64,000 nucleotides of DNA from Paragorgia papillata (GCA_035771165.1 JAWNZC010000014.1:682001-746000), one strand, 5' to 3'. Positions 50,912 to 62,955 are shown, counted from the stretch's first letter. The notes: a model not told the origin generated them from the letters alone. Made by a program: numbers and translations.

Positions 50912-53900
50912 TATTTACTATAAAGTAACAGCTTGCTTCTTATAGTCCAACAACTACAAAACGCAAGTATTAAATAATCACTGAATAATGTGTTGAACAT
51001 GAATTCCTTGTTAAACCTACCCAGTGTGAGTGATGTAGCTGATATAAAGGGACTTAGACAGCTGCATGATAAAGTGGAAAGCCATATGACGGGATTGAGA
51101 TCACTAGGAGTAAACTCTGCATCGTACAGAACTACGCCTTATAGCTACAAAGGATCTCGACAAAGATCAATGGAAAATAGATGAGCTGATCAAGGTCTTT
51201 AAGAAAGAATTAGATGCTCGAGAACGGGCCAACCTCCTAGAAGGAAGTGCAAAGGATTCAAATAGATCAAGGCACCAAATAGATCAAGGATTCCAACTTC
51301 ATCTAATTTGTTTTCTACGGGAACAATTCCAACATGCACGTACTGCCAAGGCTTTCATCCATCGAACAGTTGTAGTGTAGTACTAGACAAAAAAGCGAGA
51401 AAGGAAATTCTAAAAAGGGCTGGAAGATGTTACATTTGCCTCAAGAAGAATCATGTTGCCAGGGAGTGCAGATCAAGGTCAAAGTGCTTTAAATGTGACA
51501 AGTGTCATCACATAAGCATCTGTATGTCAAGTTCAAAGGAACATATCCCACCTGAGAAGAAAGCAGCCCACCTACCAAATCCATCTGAAGAAATCCCACC
51601 AAAACCAAATGATATTCTTGCAAGAATAGTCACGGTGAAGGGTCAAGCACTGTTTGTCGATGCCAAATCATCCATTCTTCTGCAAACTGCACAAGCTACC
51701 ATTTACAACCCGAATGATCCCAGCAAGTCACTGCAAGCCAGGCTGATATTTGACAGTGGAAGCCAAAGATCATAGATCACCACTGGAATTCAAAGAAAGC
51801 TGAATTATTAAGGAGAGACACTCTGATGATCAATGTTTTTGGTTCCAACAAAGAAGAGATGACAGCATGTGATATGGATGACAGCATGTGATATGATATT
51901 CAAATTGGAACTGAAGGAGGCCAGAGATTGAATCTAACAGCTTATGCTGTTCCCATGATATGCTCTCCAATCAAAGGTCAGACAACAAAGATTGCCCAAC
52001 AAACCTACAAGCATCTCTCTGGTCTAAGCCTTGCTGATCCTGCAAATGACGGGAAGGAGTTTGACGCGGAAGTTCTAATTGGAACTGACTACTACTGGCA
52101 TTTGGCAACAGGGCATGTAGTGCATGGAAGGGATGGCCCCTCAGCAATGCACACAAAGCTAGGTTGGGTCCTCTCTGTTCCAATAAAGGAAACTCGGCAA
52201 GATACCAGCTCTAACATCAACATAGCCTCTACACACATACTCCGATGTACTGCTGTACCAAGTCATCCTACAGATGCTGATGATGGTTCCTCCAAGATCC
52301 TAGAAAACGAACTTAAACGTTTTTGGGAGTTAGAATCGCTTGGAATAAATCCTAATGAACACTCTGTGTATGAAGAGTTCCTGAACACAGTGACACACCA
52401 AGACCAACGATATGAAGTGCACCTCCCATGGAAGGACACCCAAATCGACCTTCGAGACAACTACGAGCTCAGCCTGAAGAGGCTAGAATCTCTATTGAGA
52501 AGATTACGGCAAGATCCTGCAACTTTGAAGGAATATGACAACATCATCCAAGATCAGATTGCAAGAGGAATAATAGAGAACGTTGACCAGACCAATACCA
52601 CAGAAGTGAAGCGTGTTCACTATCTACCACATCATGCCATCATCCGCCGTGACAAGAAGACAACAAAATTATGAATAGTGTAGATGCTTCAGCGAAGTCA
52701 GAAGGACTATCTCTCAACGATTGTTTATACGCGAGCCCTGCTCTTTCCCAGAATATTGTGGGACATTCTCTTACGATTTAGATGTCATCCAACTGCATTG
52801 GTCGGTGATATAGAAAAGGGATGTTCTGAGGTTTCTTTGGGTCGACAACATCGAAGACGAAAGCCCCAAGATTATCACGCTCCGGTTTACAAGAGTGGTG
52901 TTTGGTGTTACTGCCAGTCCGTTCCTGCTCAATGGGACAATCAAACATCACATCGAGAAATATCGTTTAGAAGATCCGCAGTTTGTGCAACAATTCCTCA
53001 GTGCCATAAGTAGATGACTTAAGTTCTGGAGCAGAAGACGACAACGCCGCGTATGAATTATACGTCAAGTCAAAGCAGTGTTTAAAGGAAGGTGGATTCA
53101 ACCTCCGAAAATTCCTTTCCAATTCCTCATCTCTTATGCAAAGAATCCAGCAGAATGAAGACAGCCTTTCGAAGAGCGATATTGGTCAACCCATCCCCGC
53201 TACGATTTTAGTCGGCCGATTTTTATCGGCTGGCCAACCGATAAAAATCGGTGTTTACCATACATGTGTGCCGTTTCCATGTAAAAGCTCACATCTTTAG
53301 GAACTGGAGCCACCATTTTTACCATCAAATCAAATAACTGCAGGAAGAATATAATAAGTGATCAGTGAACGACAAAAATTGTTAATCGCCACACACGGCA
53401 TGATGCGATATTTTGACCGATTTTAGTCGGGCAGTATCAAACCAGTTTGATATTGTCCGAAAAAAATGGTCAATAAAAATTGCTCAGTAATGACACCGCA
53501 AACGTAACGATTTTAGTCAAAAGCCCAAAATTTAGTTTGCTGGGGGCTTTGGCAGAACCATCGGATTTGAGGATAACTGAAATAAACTATTTTAGGAGAT
53601 ATCGGTATACATATAAAATGAATTGTGCGATTTTAATTAATAGAAAGGGCCAATTAAGGAAGAGTATAGAGTAGAAGTATAGAGTATGAAAATGAGCGAG
53701 AGAGGGGAATGTAAGGGATATTAGGAAAAATAAATTAATATCAATCGGTTAGTGATTAATATTGATTATCAATTTCATTGAATACATATCACTGTACAGT
53801 AATTGCATAAATACCAACAATGCATTGATCATTTGATTTAATAACACCTCAACTTACATAATGAGGAGGTTAAGCCCAACTTCCAATATGAATACCAATA

Positions 53901-54895
53901 CAGATATTCTCCACTTCCACTTCTGATTCGTTGTCATATTCGAAATCCAATAAGCTTGCTAATTGATTATGAATACTGAAACTGTGAAACATGGCAAGTA
54001 ATATAAACCTCAAAGATGTCTTACTTCTGCAAGTATATGATGATGACATTATAGATGAGGAAGAGCTTCTTCTCACCCTAGAGCTAAGAAAATTAGAGCA
54101 ACCAGATCCCATATTCGATCTGCACCATCCCAACAAACTGACTTCCAAAATTCAGTCTACTTTGGAAGTGCTGACTACCGAAATTCCATATGCTGCCATT
54201 AAATGATCTACAGCGCATGATCAGAACCTTATTCAGTATTGGTACTCACATCAAAAGTCAAACTTAACCTCGCTAATATATATTTAATACATCATTAGCT
54301 TCAATTTCATTCTTTTGAATTCTTTTCAGTTTTGAATTCCCAACAACAACAACAACAACAACAACAACAGCAGCTTTATTATACCCTATAAACATACATA
54401 TATGATTACAAAGGCACAGATCAACATTTTGATGGGTATAATGGCCTCTTGAAATAACCAGAAAAGCTAAAAATGCCAAGAAGCCAAATGTTTTGAGCTT
54501 TTGTCTATTTTCAATAGAATTCAAAAGAATGAAGACAAGGCTATGCATGTGCATGATAATGAATTGTGATATTCATGCAATTGGTCTACTACATGTAGCC
54601 TGGCCAGAAAGAGTCATATGACGTACCACACAGTACAGACTATTAAATTACAGTAATATCAAATTATAGCCATAAGTAGCGCCATTTTCCTTGGAATTAT
54701 TAATGGTAATCCATAATAACATATATACGTACAAACAAGATGTATGATTTCAGGGTACTTATATACAATACCTGTCGGCAGCCCAAGCACAAAGAAATTA
54801 TCTGGACCAGGATTATGGTTAATGATTCTGTTTCGAATATACTTGGCAGCCCATTCACTAACAAGATCGTAGTCATCAAGAATTACTAGCCTCAT
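45261..54895 (-). CDS. GNPDA: Glucosamine-6-phosphate isomerase/deaminase, four exons
   Basis: This is the gene-level entry; its exons are 54895-54772, 48684-48400, 47390-47206 and 45524-45261. All introns are GT-AG with phases 1,1,0; the total is 858 nt, 285 residues, close to the 289 of human GNPDA1. The enzyme converts glucosamine 6-phosphate to fructose 6-phosphate and ammonia in the cytosol, linking amino-sugar catabolism to glycolysis. Visible signatures are GLPTGSTPLG (phosphate loop), FNMDEYV (catalytic Asp), [16 protein letters not shown] (active-site Asp, His, Glu) and the long conserved C-terminal block. No disabling change is seen, so it is very probably functional. Intron 1 (6.1 kb) contains a BEL/Pao remnant on the other strand. 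Confidence 0.95.
45541..47200. other. GNPDA intron 3 contents
   Basis: Contains a short element (45690-45760, GAGGCGATAGCCGAG) and AT-rich text. The open frame 46845-47102 has no recognised domain. Confidence 0.4.
47206..47390 (-). CDS. GNPDA: GNPDA exon 3 (active-site loop)
   Basis: Acceptor TAATTCTTCTTAG; donor GAG|GTAAGG; enters phase 1, leaves phase 0. Encodes [20 protein letters not shown], then [18 protein letters not shown] and [15 protein letters not shown]. The DGH and NEPG residues form the active site in this family. Confidence 0.95.
48400..48684 (-). CDS. GNPDA: GNPDA exon 2
   Basis: Acceptor CTTTTATTTCAG; donor GGAG|GTATGG; phase 1 at both ends. Encodes [20 protein letters not shown], then [20 protein letters not shown] and [16 protein letters not shown], then [11 protein letters not shown]. 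The catalytic Asp lies in NMDEY. Confidence 0.95.
48690..50300. other. GNPDA intron 1, distal part
   Basis: AT-rich with TA/ATA runs at 48895-48925. No coding or clear repeat except a fragment of the CCGGGG-GCATGCCCCCGG motif of hAT-like elements at 50335-50405. Confidence 0.4.
50857..50911. repeat. (TA)n microsatellite
   Basis: About 27 TA units just before the BEL/Pao remnant. Confidence 0.95.
50990..53185 (+). pseudogene. BEL/Pao retrotransposon remnant (gag to RT)
   Basis: Lies in GNPDA intron 1 on the opposite strand. The gag part (50990-51300) has [20 protein letters not shown] and, in a shifted frame, the [19 protein letters not shown] block. Frame 51308-51775 has [20 protein letters not shown] zinc knuckles and the aspartic protease motif [10 protein letters not shown]. 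Frame 51928-52674 holds the BEL-type pol segment ([41 protein letters not shown]). RT continues to about 53185 in three frames, with a stop inside the catalytic VDD region. RNase H, integrase and both LTRs are absent. Inactive. Confidence 0.85.
53200..53530. repeat. Hairpin-rich non-coding segment
   Basis: ACGATTTTAGTCGGCC, CCGATTTTTATCGG and GACCGATTTTAGTCGGG recur in both orientations. Possibly a degraded MITE that truncated the BEL/Pao element. Confidence 0.35.
53991..54206 (+). pseudogene. Possible Harbinger transposase N-terminus
   Basis: [20 protein letters not shown] resembles the acidic N-terminal leader of cnidarian Harbinger-like transposases; nothing beyond about 70 residues. Weak, with no catalytic part. 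Confidence 0.25.
54341..54369. repeat. (CAA)n microsatellite
   Basis: About nine units, flanked by an inverted pair TTCATTCTTTTGAATTC / GAATTCAAAAGAATGAAG (54307-54330, 54519-54536). Confidence 0.85.
54772..54895 (-). CDS. GNPDA: GNPDA exon 1 with start codon
   Basis: ATG at 54895. Encodes [20 protein letters not shown], then [20 protein letters not shown] and TG. Donor ACAG|GTATTG, phase 1. The start matches that of animal GNPDAs (M-K-L-I-I-L). An unrelated open frame ends 18 bases upstream on the same strand. Confidence 0.95.
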
Positions 54896-54911
54896 TTCTA
54901 ATGTTCAAATA

Positions 54912-55151
54912 TTAGATTAACTTGCACCTTCTTCGGATCTTCTCGTGACTCGTCTGATCTTCTGACCCCTGAGAGTATATCCGACCGGAGAAAAGTCCTG
55001 TTGCATCTCTAAGAAGCCACCTATTGAGTGCTGCCAACTTGAGATAAACATTATCGTTTCTAACGCTAAAATCGTCAAGTTCGGCTTGAATTCTCGTATC
55101 TCCCCACAACAAAATCAACCGCCGTGTTTCATTCTCCCTCTGTCCAAACAT
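54912..55151 (-). pseudogene. Myb/SANT-like DNA-binding fragment upstream of GNPDA
   Basis: 80 codons: ETRRLILLWGDTRIQAELDD, then VRNDNVYLKLAALNRWLLRD. The W-x-D-x-x-I-Q spacing resembles Myb/SANT-like domains linked to Harbinger-type transposons, though only the first helix or two can be matched. It stops 17 bases before the GNPDA start codon, so it lies in that gene's promoter or 5' leader. It could be a relic, or a first exon of a small gene. Confidence 0.4.
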
Positions 55152-55159
55152 TGCGAGCA

Positions 55160-56750
55160 GCCATTGCGAATTTACTTGCGCGCGATCTGGCTAGCATTTG
55201 TTGTGGGCTCGGATTTAAGTCGTTACGGAAACTAGACCTAGTAGTGTAGCTTAGCAGTCTTGGCTCAAAATCTCAAATATATACAAAAGCAGAATATCAA
55301 ATTTATAAATAATGTATAATTGTATATAGAGTTGTCCTATGATTAAAGTTCGATTTGTTAAAAGTTGTTAATTTATAAAAGTGCTTTTGATAGTTCCGTT
55401 GACGCCTTTGCAAAGACGTTCAATAATGCATGTGCTCTTTGTCTAGAGATAGTAAAATTTCCTGTTCAACTGCCATCAATTAAAAATAAGGCTTCCAGTC
55501 GTCCTTGCAACATAGATGAGCGAATGCGATAAGGGCTGAGAAAGAGCGCTCAGCAGTCGCAGAACTGAATGGAATTGCAACCGCAATCGCGTACACTTGC
55601 GGACAAAATGATTGCAGCAATTTGTTTCAATCTTGCACTGTGTAACACCCCTTCAGCAACTTGTCTCGCAATATTTTGTTATGAGTTGGCACTCAATCGA
55701 GCCTCTCCGGCCCAGTCTATCCGCTTTTATCGAAATGTAAATCAAGATTGGAAAATTGCATAAACGCGTTGCAGCGTGTAACACCCCCTGTTTGTAACTG
55801 CAATGCTGCAGGAGTCAGCATTGTGAGACAAGTACGTTGCATTAAAATTTGCACCGTGTAACAGGGCCTCAGAACTCCGCGGACTTATATTCAGTTCTAA
55901 AAAATGGTGTTTATATTTTTTTAAAGAACTTTTACGAAATGAACTTTGGTACTCTACCGTATGGGTGCCATGACAATTTTTCAATCCGTATTGCATATAT
56001 TAGATACATTATATGTTTTCCACGGCCGATAGTACAATGCCATTTTTAGCCGAGTACTATGTACAAAATGCATATTACTTGTAATCTATGCGCACTTGGG
56101 AAATTGACATGTTCAGTGTCAAGCAATCAGAATCTAAGCCTCAAGATCTCCTCTTGGTCATGAACATTTTTGACACTGTCAGATTTTGCTTGTTTAGTAT
56201 ATAAGCTTCATTCGACTGATACATATAGATACATTAATCATTTCTAATTTTGAATTCCGATATTTTTAGTAACATTAAGTCAGTTGCTATGTTGCCATAA
56301 CAAATAACACAGACGTAACAAATTCCTTTCCAAATATATGGCCTATTACTTTGCCATTTCAAAAATAAGCACGGTATCTTTTTTTCTATATCTTGCTGAC
56401 TTTTTCTTGCATACGGCATGTCATTTTGATGGTCCTGATTGGAAAACGTTCCTGCGCACACAATTGTCACGCGAGGTTTTCTATTTCTCATAAGGTTTTT
56501 ACCAACTACGGTTTCCCTGCACATGCACGGAACTTGACAAAAATTACCATGTCGAGCCACCTTATTTAAAGCCTTAAATTCGGACAGATAGAAAATCATC
56601 CCACCACCCCAAAGAAAACAATCATGCAGTTGTTAAAAATAACGTGATGCGCAAGCAGTGTAAAAATACAAATAAAAAATTGTGTTAAAAGGTTGGTGTA
56701 CTGCCAGAATACTTGTAAAGAAGAAATAACATTTATGATAACAAGGATGT
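55160..56750. other. Intergenic stretch with repeat fragments
   Basis: A unit around 55600-55870 repeats GTGTAACACCCC and ends GTGTAACAGGGCCT, suggesting a MITE. No gene recognised; 56234-56599 (minus) is an open frame without known domain. Confidence 0.4.
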
Positions 56751-56766
56751 TTTACAAGACCAACTT

Positions 56767-57346
56767 CAGCGCCGGATTTACGACTCTGGAGGCCCCTGGG
56801 CGGTCACTGACCAGCACAATATATCAATTCTGTTTCTGAATGCATGCTAAGTCACATAGTCATATAACTAATTAAACTATAAACATCAAAACATGCTAGA
56901 GGTTGAGTATATACTACGAGTAGGACTACATTAGGTCCTTGACATTGAGAAATCCTTTGAAAGTATCCGAGTCCGAGACCTATCAGTATATTTTTCCCCG
57001 AATTACGCTTTCGTCGGTAAAGACACGAGATAATTTTGCTTTACAAACTAATACAACTTCGAAGTCACAATTCCCACACTGAATCAGGTTTACAATAACA
57101 ACTTGTCAACTCCATCCATCAATCTGTCATAGTCGTCATAGTATACACTTTTAGAAGTGACCCTATATATCATCCATATATCTTTTGTATTGTTTTTGAC
57201 TCATATTTTGGGCTCTCAAGATTTTTTTCATTTCAACACCTATTTTTTCAACTTTCAAGACATTTTTGTGGAGGCCCCCCTTAAACATTATTTTGTGGGG
57301 GCCCCTGGGCGACCGCCCAGTCCGCCCTGTCCTAAATCCGGTACTG
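56767..57346. mobile_element. hAT-like MITE with 8-bp duplication
   Basis: Termini CAGCGCCGGATTTA and (minus) CAGTACCGGATTTA, flanked by ACCAACTT and ACCAGCTT. An 8-bp duplication with one mismatch fits hAT. Inside each end is GGCCCCTGGGCG. 580 bp, no transposase. Confidence 0.75.
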
Positions 57347-57812
57347 ACCAGCTTATTAGAGCAGTTTGCAGACGATGTCTCATACATATGTTAATTAGTG
57401 GTTAATCTAAATAATTTTATATGGATGTCTTTTAATACAAGACCAAGCGTTTGCAGACCATGCTGTCTCATATATGTTAATAATCATTACCAGGAAGTTA
57501 CCAAATAGACGTACCTCATGAAATGAATTGGTCAGGACGAGCAAATCAATCGCAACAATATTTTAGGAACGCTTCTATCGCTACGACAGTAAGCAATGGG
57601 AAGGCCTGCCCGCAAGCTACAACAGTAATACACAGTTAATCAACAGAATATATCATCTTCAGGCAAAGCTATACGATCCTCTATAGCTTGCTCCACAAGC
57701 AACTCGAAGACTGGGGGACGAAATTAGTGACAACTCCCACAAAGGTTGCCTGCAGAAAAGGCTGATATGAAGCTCATATACTAGGCTTATAATCAAGCTC
57801 TTAAATGACGAC

Positions 57813-58145
57813 GTGCACAGATGCCAACCGTCGACGAGATTTTACAGAAAATGCAAGGAATTAACTGTCTTCACCGAAGTTGACCTATCGCAGGGATATT
57901 TACAGATATCCTTGGCACCAGAGTCCAGATATATTACAGCTTTTCCAACTCCTGACGATGGACCACATCGGTTCAAAAGATTAATCATGGGAGCCTGTCC
58001 CTCGGGGGAATACTTTCACGAAGAAATCCATAACATCAGAAATATACCGAACTGTGCCAATATTTCTGATAACATTTGGCTATGGTCCGACAACATGCAT
58101 GACAACACACCTGAAAGATTTGAATCACATTTTGACAACTCTTGA
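57813..58145 (+). pseudogene. Gypsy reverse transcriptase fragment
   Basis: VFTEVDLSQGYLQISLAPES, then YITAFPTPDDGPHRFKRLIM are RT motifs. The catalytic pair, normally two Asp, reads SDN here (NISDNIWLW), so the second Asp is lost. The upstream MPTVDEIL block lies in another frame. Confidence 0.8.
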
Positions 58146-58762
58146 GAAGAGTGGAGGCGCTAAGGCAACAAAAGTGCTCATTTGCTGTCCCAAGAATTAA
58201 TGTGTTTGGACACATTGTATCCAGCAATGGTATTCAGCAGATGAAGCAAAGATCAGTGCCATTACCACAGCTCCACGACCAAAGTGTGCAGCAGAAGTTC
58301 GACTATAACAAATTACTGTTCTCGCTAATTGACAATTATAGCAGTATAACCTACCCCCTACGCCAGTTGACGAAAGTAAATGCAAAGTTTCAGTCGACCG
58401 ATCAACATCAAGCAGCATTTGACAAGTTGAAGACATCACTCAACAACTCTCCTTTACTAGCAATGCATTTCAATCTATCGTCTCCTACACGACTAGTCAC
58501 CGACGCCTCACCGCTTGGGCTGTTGGAGCAATCCTTCTTCAGCAACAACTTGACATGTCATACCGTCCAGTTGCCTATGCATGGTAGTAGATCGTTAACT
58601 GTGACAGAGATGAAATATGCCCAGATCGAGCGAGAAGCACTAGCAATCGTGTATGGGTGTGAACATTTTCACACATATCTACAGGGGGAAACATTTGAAT
58701 TAGAGACAGACCACCGACCCCTTGAACACCTATTCCAGCCTAAAGTTCGTCCAGCAGGATAA
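58142..58762 (+). pseudogene. Gypsy connection and RNase H
   Basis: RINVFGHIVSSNGIQ is the connection; then TYPLRQLTKVNAKFQSTDQH, TRLVTDASPLGL, YAQIEREALAIVYGCEHFHT and ELETDHRPLEHLF are RNase H, with the DAS, E and TDH residues visible. A premature stop lies at 58760. Confidence 0.8.
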
Positions 58763-59078
58763 CCACCACCAGCCAGAATTGAACGTTGGATTCTACTGCT
58801 TCAAGAGTTTGATTTTACAGTTATTTATCGACCTGGCGCAAAGAATCTAGCAGATTCCTTATCCAGACAATCACTACCAACAACAACACGCAGCAGTATG
58901 GAATCCTGTGCTGACCGATATATATGCAACCTGGTACAACAGATGACACCGTGTCATGCAATGGAAACCGAAGAAATCAGACAAGCATCTCTGGCAGACC
59001 AAGAAATCATGCAAGCAAACCATGCACTAGCAACCAACCAACTGCATTTACTTCCAAAAGCCTTTCAAAGTATATCAG

Positions 59079-59473
59079 ATGAGTTATCTACAACAAACGA
59101 CATCTTACTTGACGTGGAAACCGAATTGTGCTTCCAAAGAGCCTCCAAACCAAAGCAGTACTACTAGCCCACGAGGACCATGCTGGGATAACACGAACAA
59201 AACAACGCGTTCCAAATTATGGTGGCCAAAAATGGATGCATTTGTGGAAGAGCACATCAACAAATGTCACGTCTGCCAAGTAACAGGAAACCAATCACGT
59301 CCTGAACCAGTCCAGCCCACAGAACTACCTAACGAAAGATGGTCGCTCCCCACTGGTGAATATGTAGTCACGCTTATCGATTACTATTCTCGATGGCCAG
59401 AAGCTAAAATTATGAAATCTATTGCATCAAGCAACATCCTCGCATGGCTTGATGAAGTTTTCGCAACCCATGG
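59079..59473 (+). pseudogene. Gypsy integrase, first part
   Basis: EEHINKCHVCQVTGNQ is the zinc finger end. ERWS is followed directly by LPTGEYVVTLIDYYSRWPEA, so the short segment that normally carries the first catalytic Asp is deleted. The frame is cut at 59474 by the DNA element. Confidence 0.75.
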
Positions 59474-60896
59474 CAGGGGCGGATTTAGCATACATCAGAC
59501 CAGTCACGCGACTGACGTAAAAAATCACAAGAATAATTGCGCAATAAGACAATATTTTAATCTCAAGAGTCTTCTAGAAAATGTTATGGTGCGACTGCTT
59601 TGGCTTGGCCTTCAGTGATCGCAGAGATTGGGTTTTATCTTAGTTTGCGAGTCAGCAAACACCGGGCAGAGATGACAGGTGGTCAGCGTTTGCTTTGAGA
59701 GTTTTGCTGGATCTGCACCATGGCAACCACTTTTTTGCTGGATTTGCCTCAAACCTGATTGGCTCTCGCGTTGATTTCAAGCGTTTTGCTGGATCTGCAC
59801 CATGGCAACCACTTTTTGCTGGATTTGCCTCAAACCTGATTGGCTCTCGCGTTGATTTCAAGCGTTTTGCTGGATCTGCACCATGGCTTGCTGAAAATTG
59901 GATTGCTGAGTCAGCTGAGATACTGAGTAATTAGATTTATATTCATCGTCATCGAAGCTTCTCACTTCTCACAGCTGTGTTTCAGTCATGAGTTCTGTAA
60001 GCGTTTTCGAATGGGTTTTAGCTGCTTACACAGTCATCGATTTGTTTCAACCGAGTAACATTTAATAGACGCGATTGGAAGCATTTCGAGCTTCTCAATT
60101 TTGGCGCGGAGTCATTTATTCCCCCACTGCTGTAGGGTAAGACTGGTAAGTGAAGGTCGTCTTCTTTCATTTCAAATCTACAAACAGTCTAGTGTCGAAT
60201 ATATGTGTTTTGTCCAGTCTCAGTATCGTATTATTTATCATTTTGCGTCCTAGTGAAGTCTGAGTTCAAGAGTTCAGACATATATTTATTCAGCAGGCGG
60301 CATTAGCATATTTCACGCTTGCCGGGAGCTTTTATATGAATTTGAAACTCGAAGGATCAATTGATCCTTAAGCCCAGGTTTAGTTCAACGTTAAATTGGA
60401 TCTTTCTTTTCATGATTTTGAAATGAATACTGTTTTCAAAGTATTGTTAGTCTCGCTATCTTGCTCTGATGAGATATATTTTAACGGCGTGTTCGTGAAA
60501 TATGATCTCAGGTAGTCAGGTTGTCGGTAGATGACATATAATTTATTAAATTAATCTTTGAGACAATGAATAATTGCATGGGTGTTCGCTCCTGTCTCGT
60601 TTAGCTAACTAATATTATAGTTAGCTTTGTAAATATATAATTCTGTATAATTTTCTCAATAAAGTTTAAGAAACATCCAATTTGGACAAAATATTTTGCA
60701 ATAATGATAAAATGTGCCATTAAAAATATGTTTTAAAAGTTTCAAAATTTTGCTCAAATGTGCTGTCAGATCGCGGGAAATGCCATTTTAGAGACCTCAA
60801 TTTCAAAAAATTTCCGGGGGGCCATGCCCCCGCACCCCCCTAGATCTGTGGACCATAAGTTTGACTGACATTTTCAAAATCCTAAATCCGCCCCTG
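59474..60896. mobile_element. 1.4-kb CAGGGGCGG DNA element inserted in Gypsy integrase
   Basis: Perfect 15-bp termini CAGGGGCGGATTTAG in inverse; CATGG duplicated on both sides (59469-59473, 60897-60901). The hAT-like ends carry a 5-bp rather than 8-bp duplication. Contains an 89-bp tandem repeat (59699-59880) and the CCGGGGGGCCATGCCCCCG motif near its right end. No transposase. Confidence 0.85.
59699..59886. repeat. Tandem repeat, ~89-bp unit
   Basis: TTTTGCTGGATCTGCACCAT recurs about every 89 bp, two full copies plus a start. The matching frames on both strands are repeats, not genes. Confidence 0.9.
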
Positions 60897-61701
60897 CATG
60901 GATACCCAAAGCGGATCAAATCTGACAACGCTTCCTATTTTAAATCAAACGAGTTTTATACAACATTCAAATCATGGGGTGTTACTGTGAAGTACAGAGT
61001 ACTGGCCTCAAGCAAACGGACTTGTAGAACGTTTCAACAAGGTACTATTGAAACATGTACAAACACCGTTAGTTGAAGGAAGAGATTGGAGAAAAACACT
61101 CCCAACTCTACTTAGAAACTACCGCACCACTCCACACCAAACAACTAGAGAAACACCATCACATCTGACATCTCCTGATGCATAGAGAATTGAGAACCAA
61201 GATACCATCCCAAGTAACAGATATTCCTTTTTAATGATTTAGACACTCGACGAGCTGATGAACAATCAAAACAAAAGGGAAAGGAATATGCTGCAGATAC
61301 ACGACGACATGTCAAGGCAAAGGACATTCAGCCAGGAGATTATGTCTTAGTTCAGCAAAAAAACACCAAAAGAAGTTTTCTACAACCTTTCATAAAGACC
61401 CAGTAAAAGTCATCAAGGTAAATGGGTCCCAAATCGTAGTTAAAGATAATGATGGACCGACTCATCGCAGAAACTCAGCACATGTAAAGAAAGTTTCACA
61501 TGAAGGAATCCTGATCTCCATTGATGAAGAGATTGACAATGACACAGTCACCGAAAACCAAGAAATTGACCTAGCACCAGAACCACCAAACCAACCCATT
61601 TATCCACCTGAAGCAATAGAAGAAATCCCTCCACCAGTTCCACCAAGAAAATCAACCCGCACTCACAATGCACCAGAATATTACCAGTCAGGATACACTT
61701 G
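60897..61701 (+). pseudogene. Gypsy integrase remainder and C-terminal tail
   Basis: YPKRIKSDNASYFKSNEFYT resumes the integrase core (second catalytic Asp in SDN). It continues with several frameshifts. The tail 61450-61701 reads GPTHRRNSAHVKKV and ends ARKS-like Pro-rich text (PPPVPPRKSTRTH). Confidence 0.75.
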
Positions 61702-62155
61702 AGTTATAAACGATATACAATAATGTAGAACCTAATGGACGATAAGTACATTACATTTATTAATACTAGTAATGGAGGAATGTAGTATATTAATCACGTG
61801 ATCTAAGCTAAGTCGAGAACAGCGACCGCATGGTCTGGACAGTTCAGTAAGGACTTGAGTACTTGATCGAATAGTATCGGAGACTAACAAGTAATACATT
61901 CCGATTGTAAACAAGTTTATATTGTTCTGCATTTAACCATAATTCTTTTCGCGCATTGAGCGTTGTTCCTTAGCTGTTTGAATGTACATCCGCCATCTTT
62001 TTTTGTACCATCAATTATCGTAATATAATGAAAAATAAAAATTAAAACAAAAAAAAATTGATACTCGTAACTGATGACAGCAAGTTAAGCGGTGAGTGAA
62101 ACTTCGTGATGTGTTGCACTTTAGGCAACTATAACTGTTTAGGCAATAACTGTTG

Positions 62156-62955
62156 TTAGTATAAATTTACAAGTTTATAATGCAAATCCTCGAATTTCAT
62201 TGGCTATTGCAGGAGTTTATAATTAACAATTAGACAACGAGCCCGAGTTTTCTAATTGTTTTAGTATAAATTTACCAACAAATGTTAAATAAATTCTCAA
62301 CCATAACATATTCTTTGAGGCTCGTTTAATACATTTTTTAACAACCAACAACAAACGTTCAACAGTCATTTCGGACATCTCCTTGGCCGGTACCGTAATA
62401 TATTGATGGAAAAGAAACGTTTTCTTGCATAATTTAGCATGGATTTTCATGTACAATATTGAAACAATATATATCCACTCATTTGTTTTGTAAAAGTGAC
62501 AAAAAGTTGAAAGAAACATTCAATTTAGCATATAGTTTACATCACGAAATCTTGTCAACAGCTAGCGTAATTTTGAAATGTGTTTTGTTTGCAGTTATTT
62601 CGTTTTAAACGACCACAGATAAACAATTTAACGATCTTACCATTAATAATTTCCATTCTAACCATTTTGTAGCCGTTTTTGTTTTCTGTAGAACGTATTG
62701 CTTCGCCTAAATGTTCAATTTCTTCTTTCATTTGCCCACTCCATTATAATTTCGGCGCCATTGTTGCTTAACAGAACAACCGCTGGCTCTAATGATCACT
62801 GTTCGTGCTATACTACGCATTTTGTCATTGGTCAATTTTTTTAAAAGAATGACTTTCATTTGTTTATCCCAGAGGTTTATATCACCAATTATAAACTCCT
62901 GCAACAGCCAAAGAAATTCGAGGATTTGCATTATAAACTTGTGAATTTATACTAA
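62156..62955. mobile_element. 0.8-kb inverted-repeat element
   Basis: About 67-bp arms: TTAGTATAAATTTACAAGTT...GGAGTTTATAA and inverse at 62889-62955. The interior has short AT-rich frames only. Confidence 0.7.

Larger units (their letters stand above)
57760..61990 (+). mobile_element. Decayed Gypsy-type LTR retrotransposon
   Basis: Order on plus: RT (57815-58140), connection, RNase H (58330-58760), integrase zinc and core (59100-59473), a foreign DNA insertion (59474-60896), integrase remainder (60897-61210), and a C-terminal tail (61440-61701). A possible 3' LTR starts TGTAGTATATTAATCACG at 61780, after a purine run ATGGAGGAA. gag, protease and 5' LTR are missing. Many stops and frameshifts. 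Confidence 0.8.

Noticed and set aside
59652..59934. Overlapping plus and minus frames
   Set aside because: Both are translations of the 89-bp tandem repeat.
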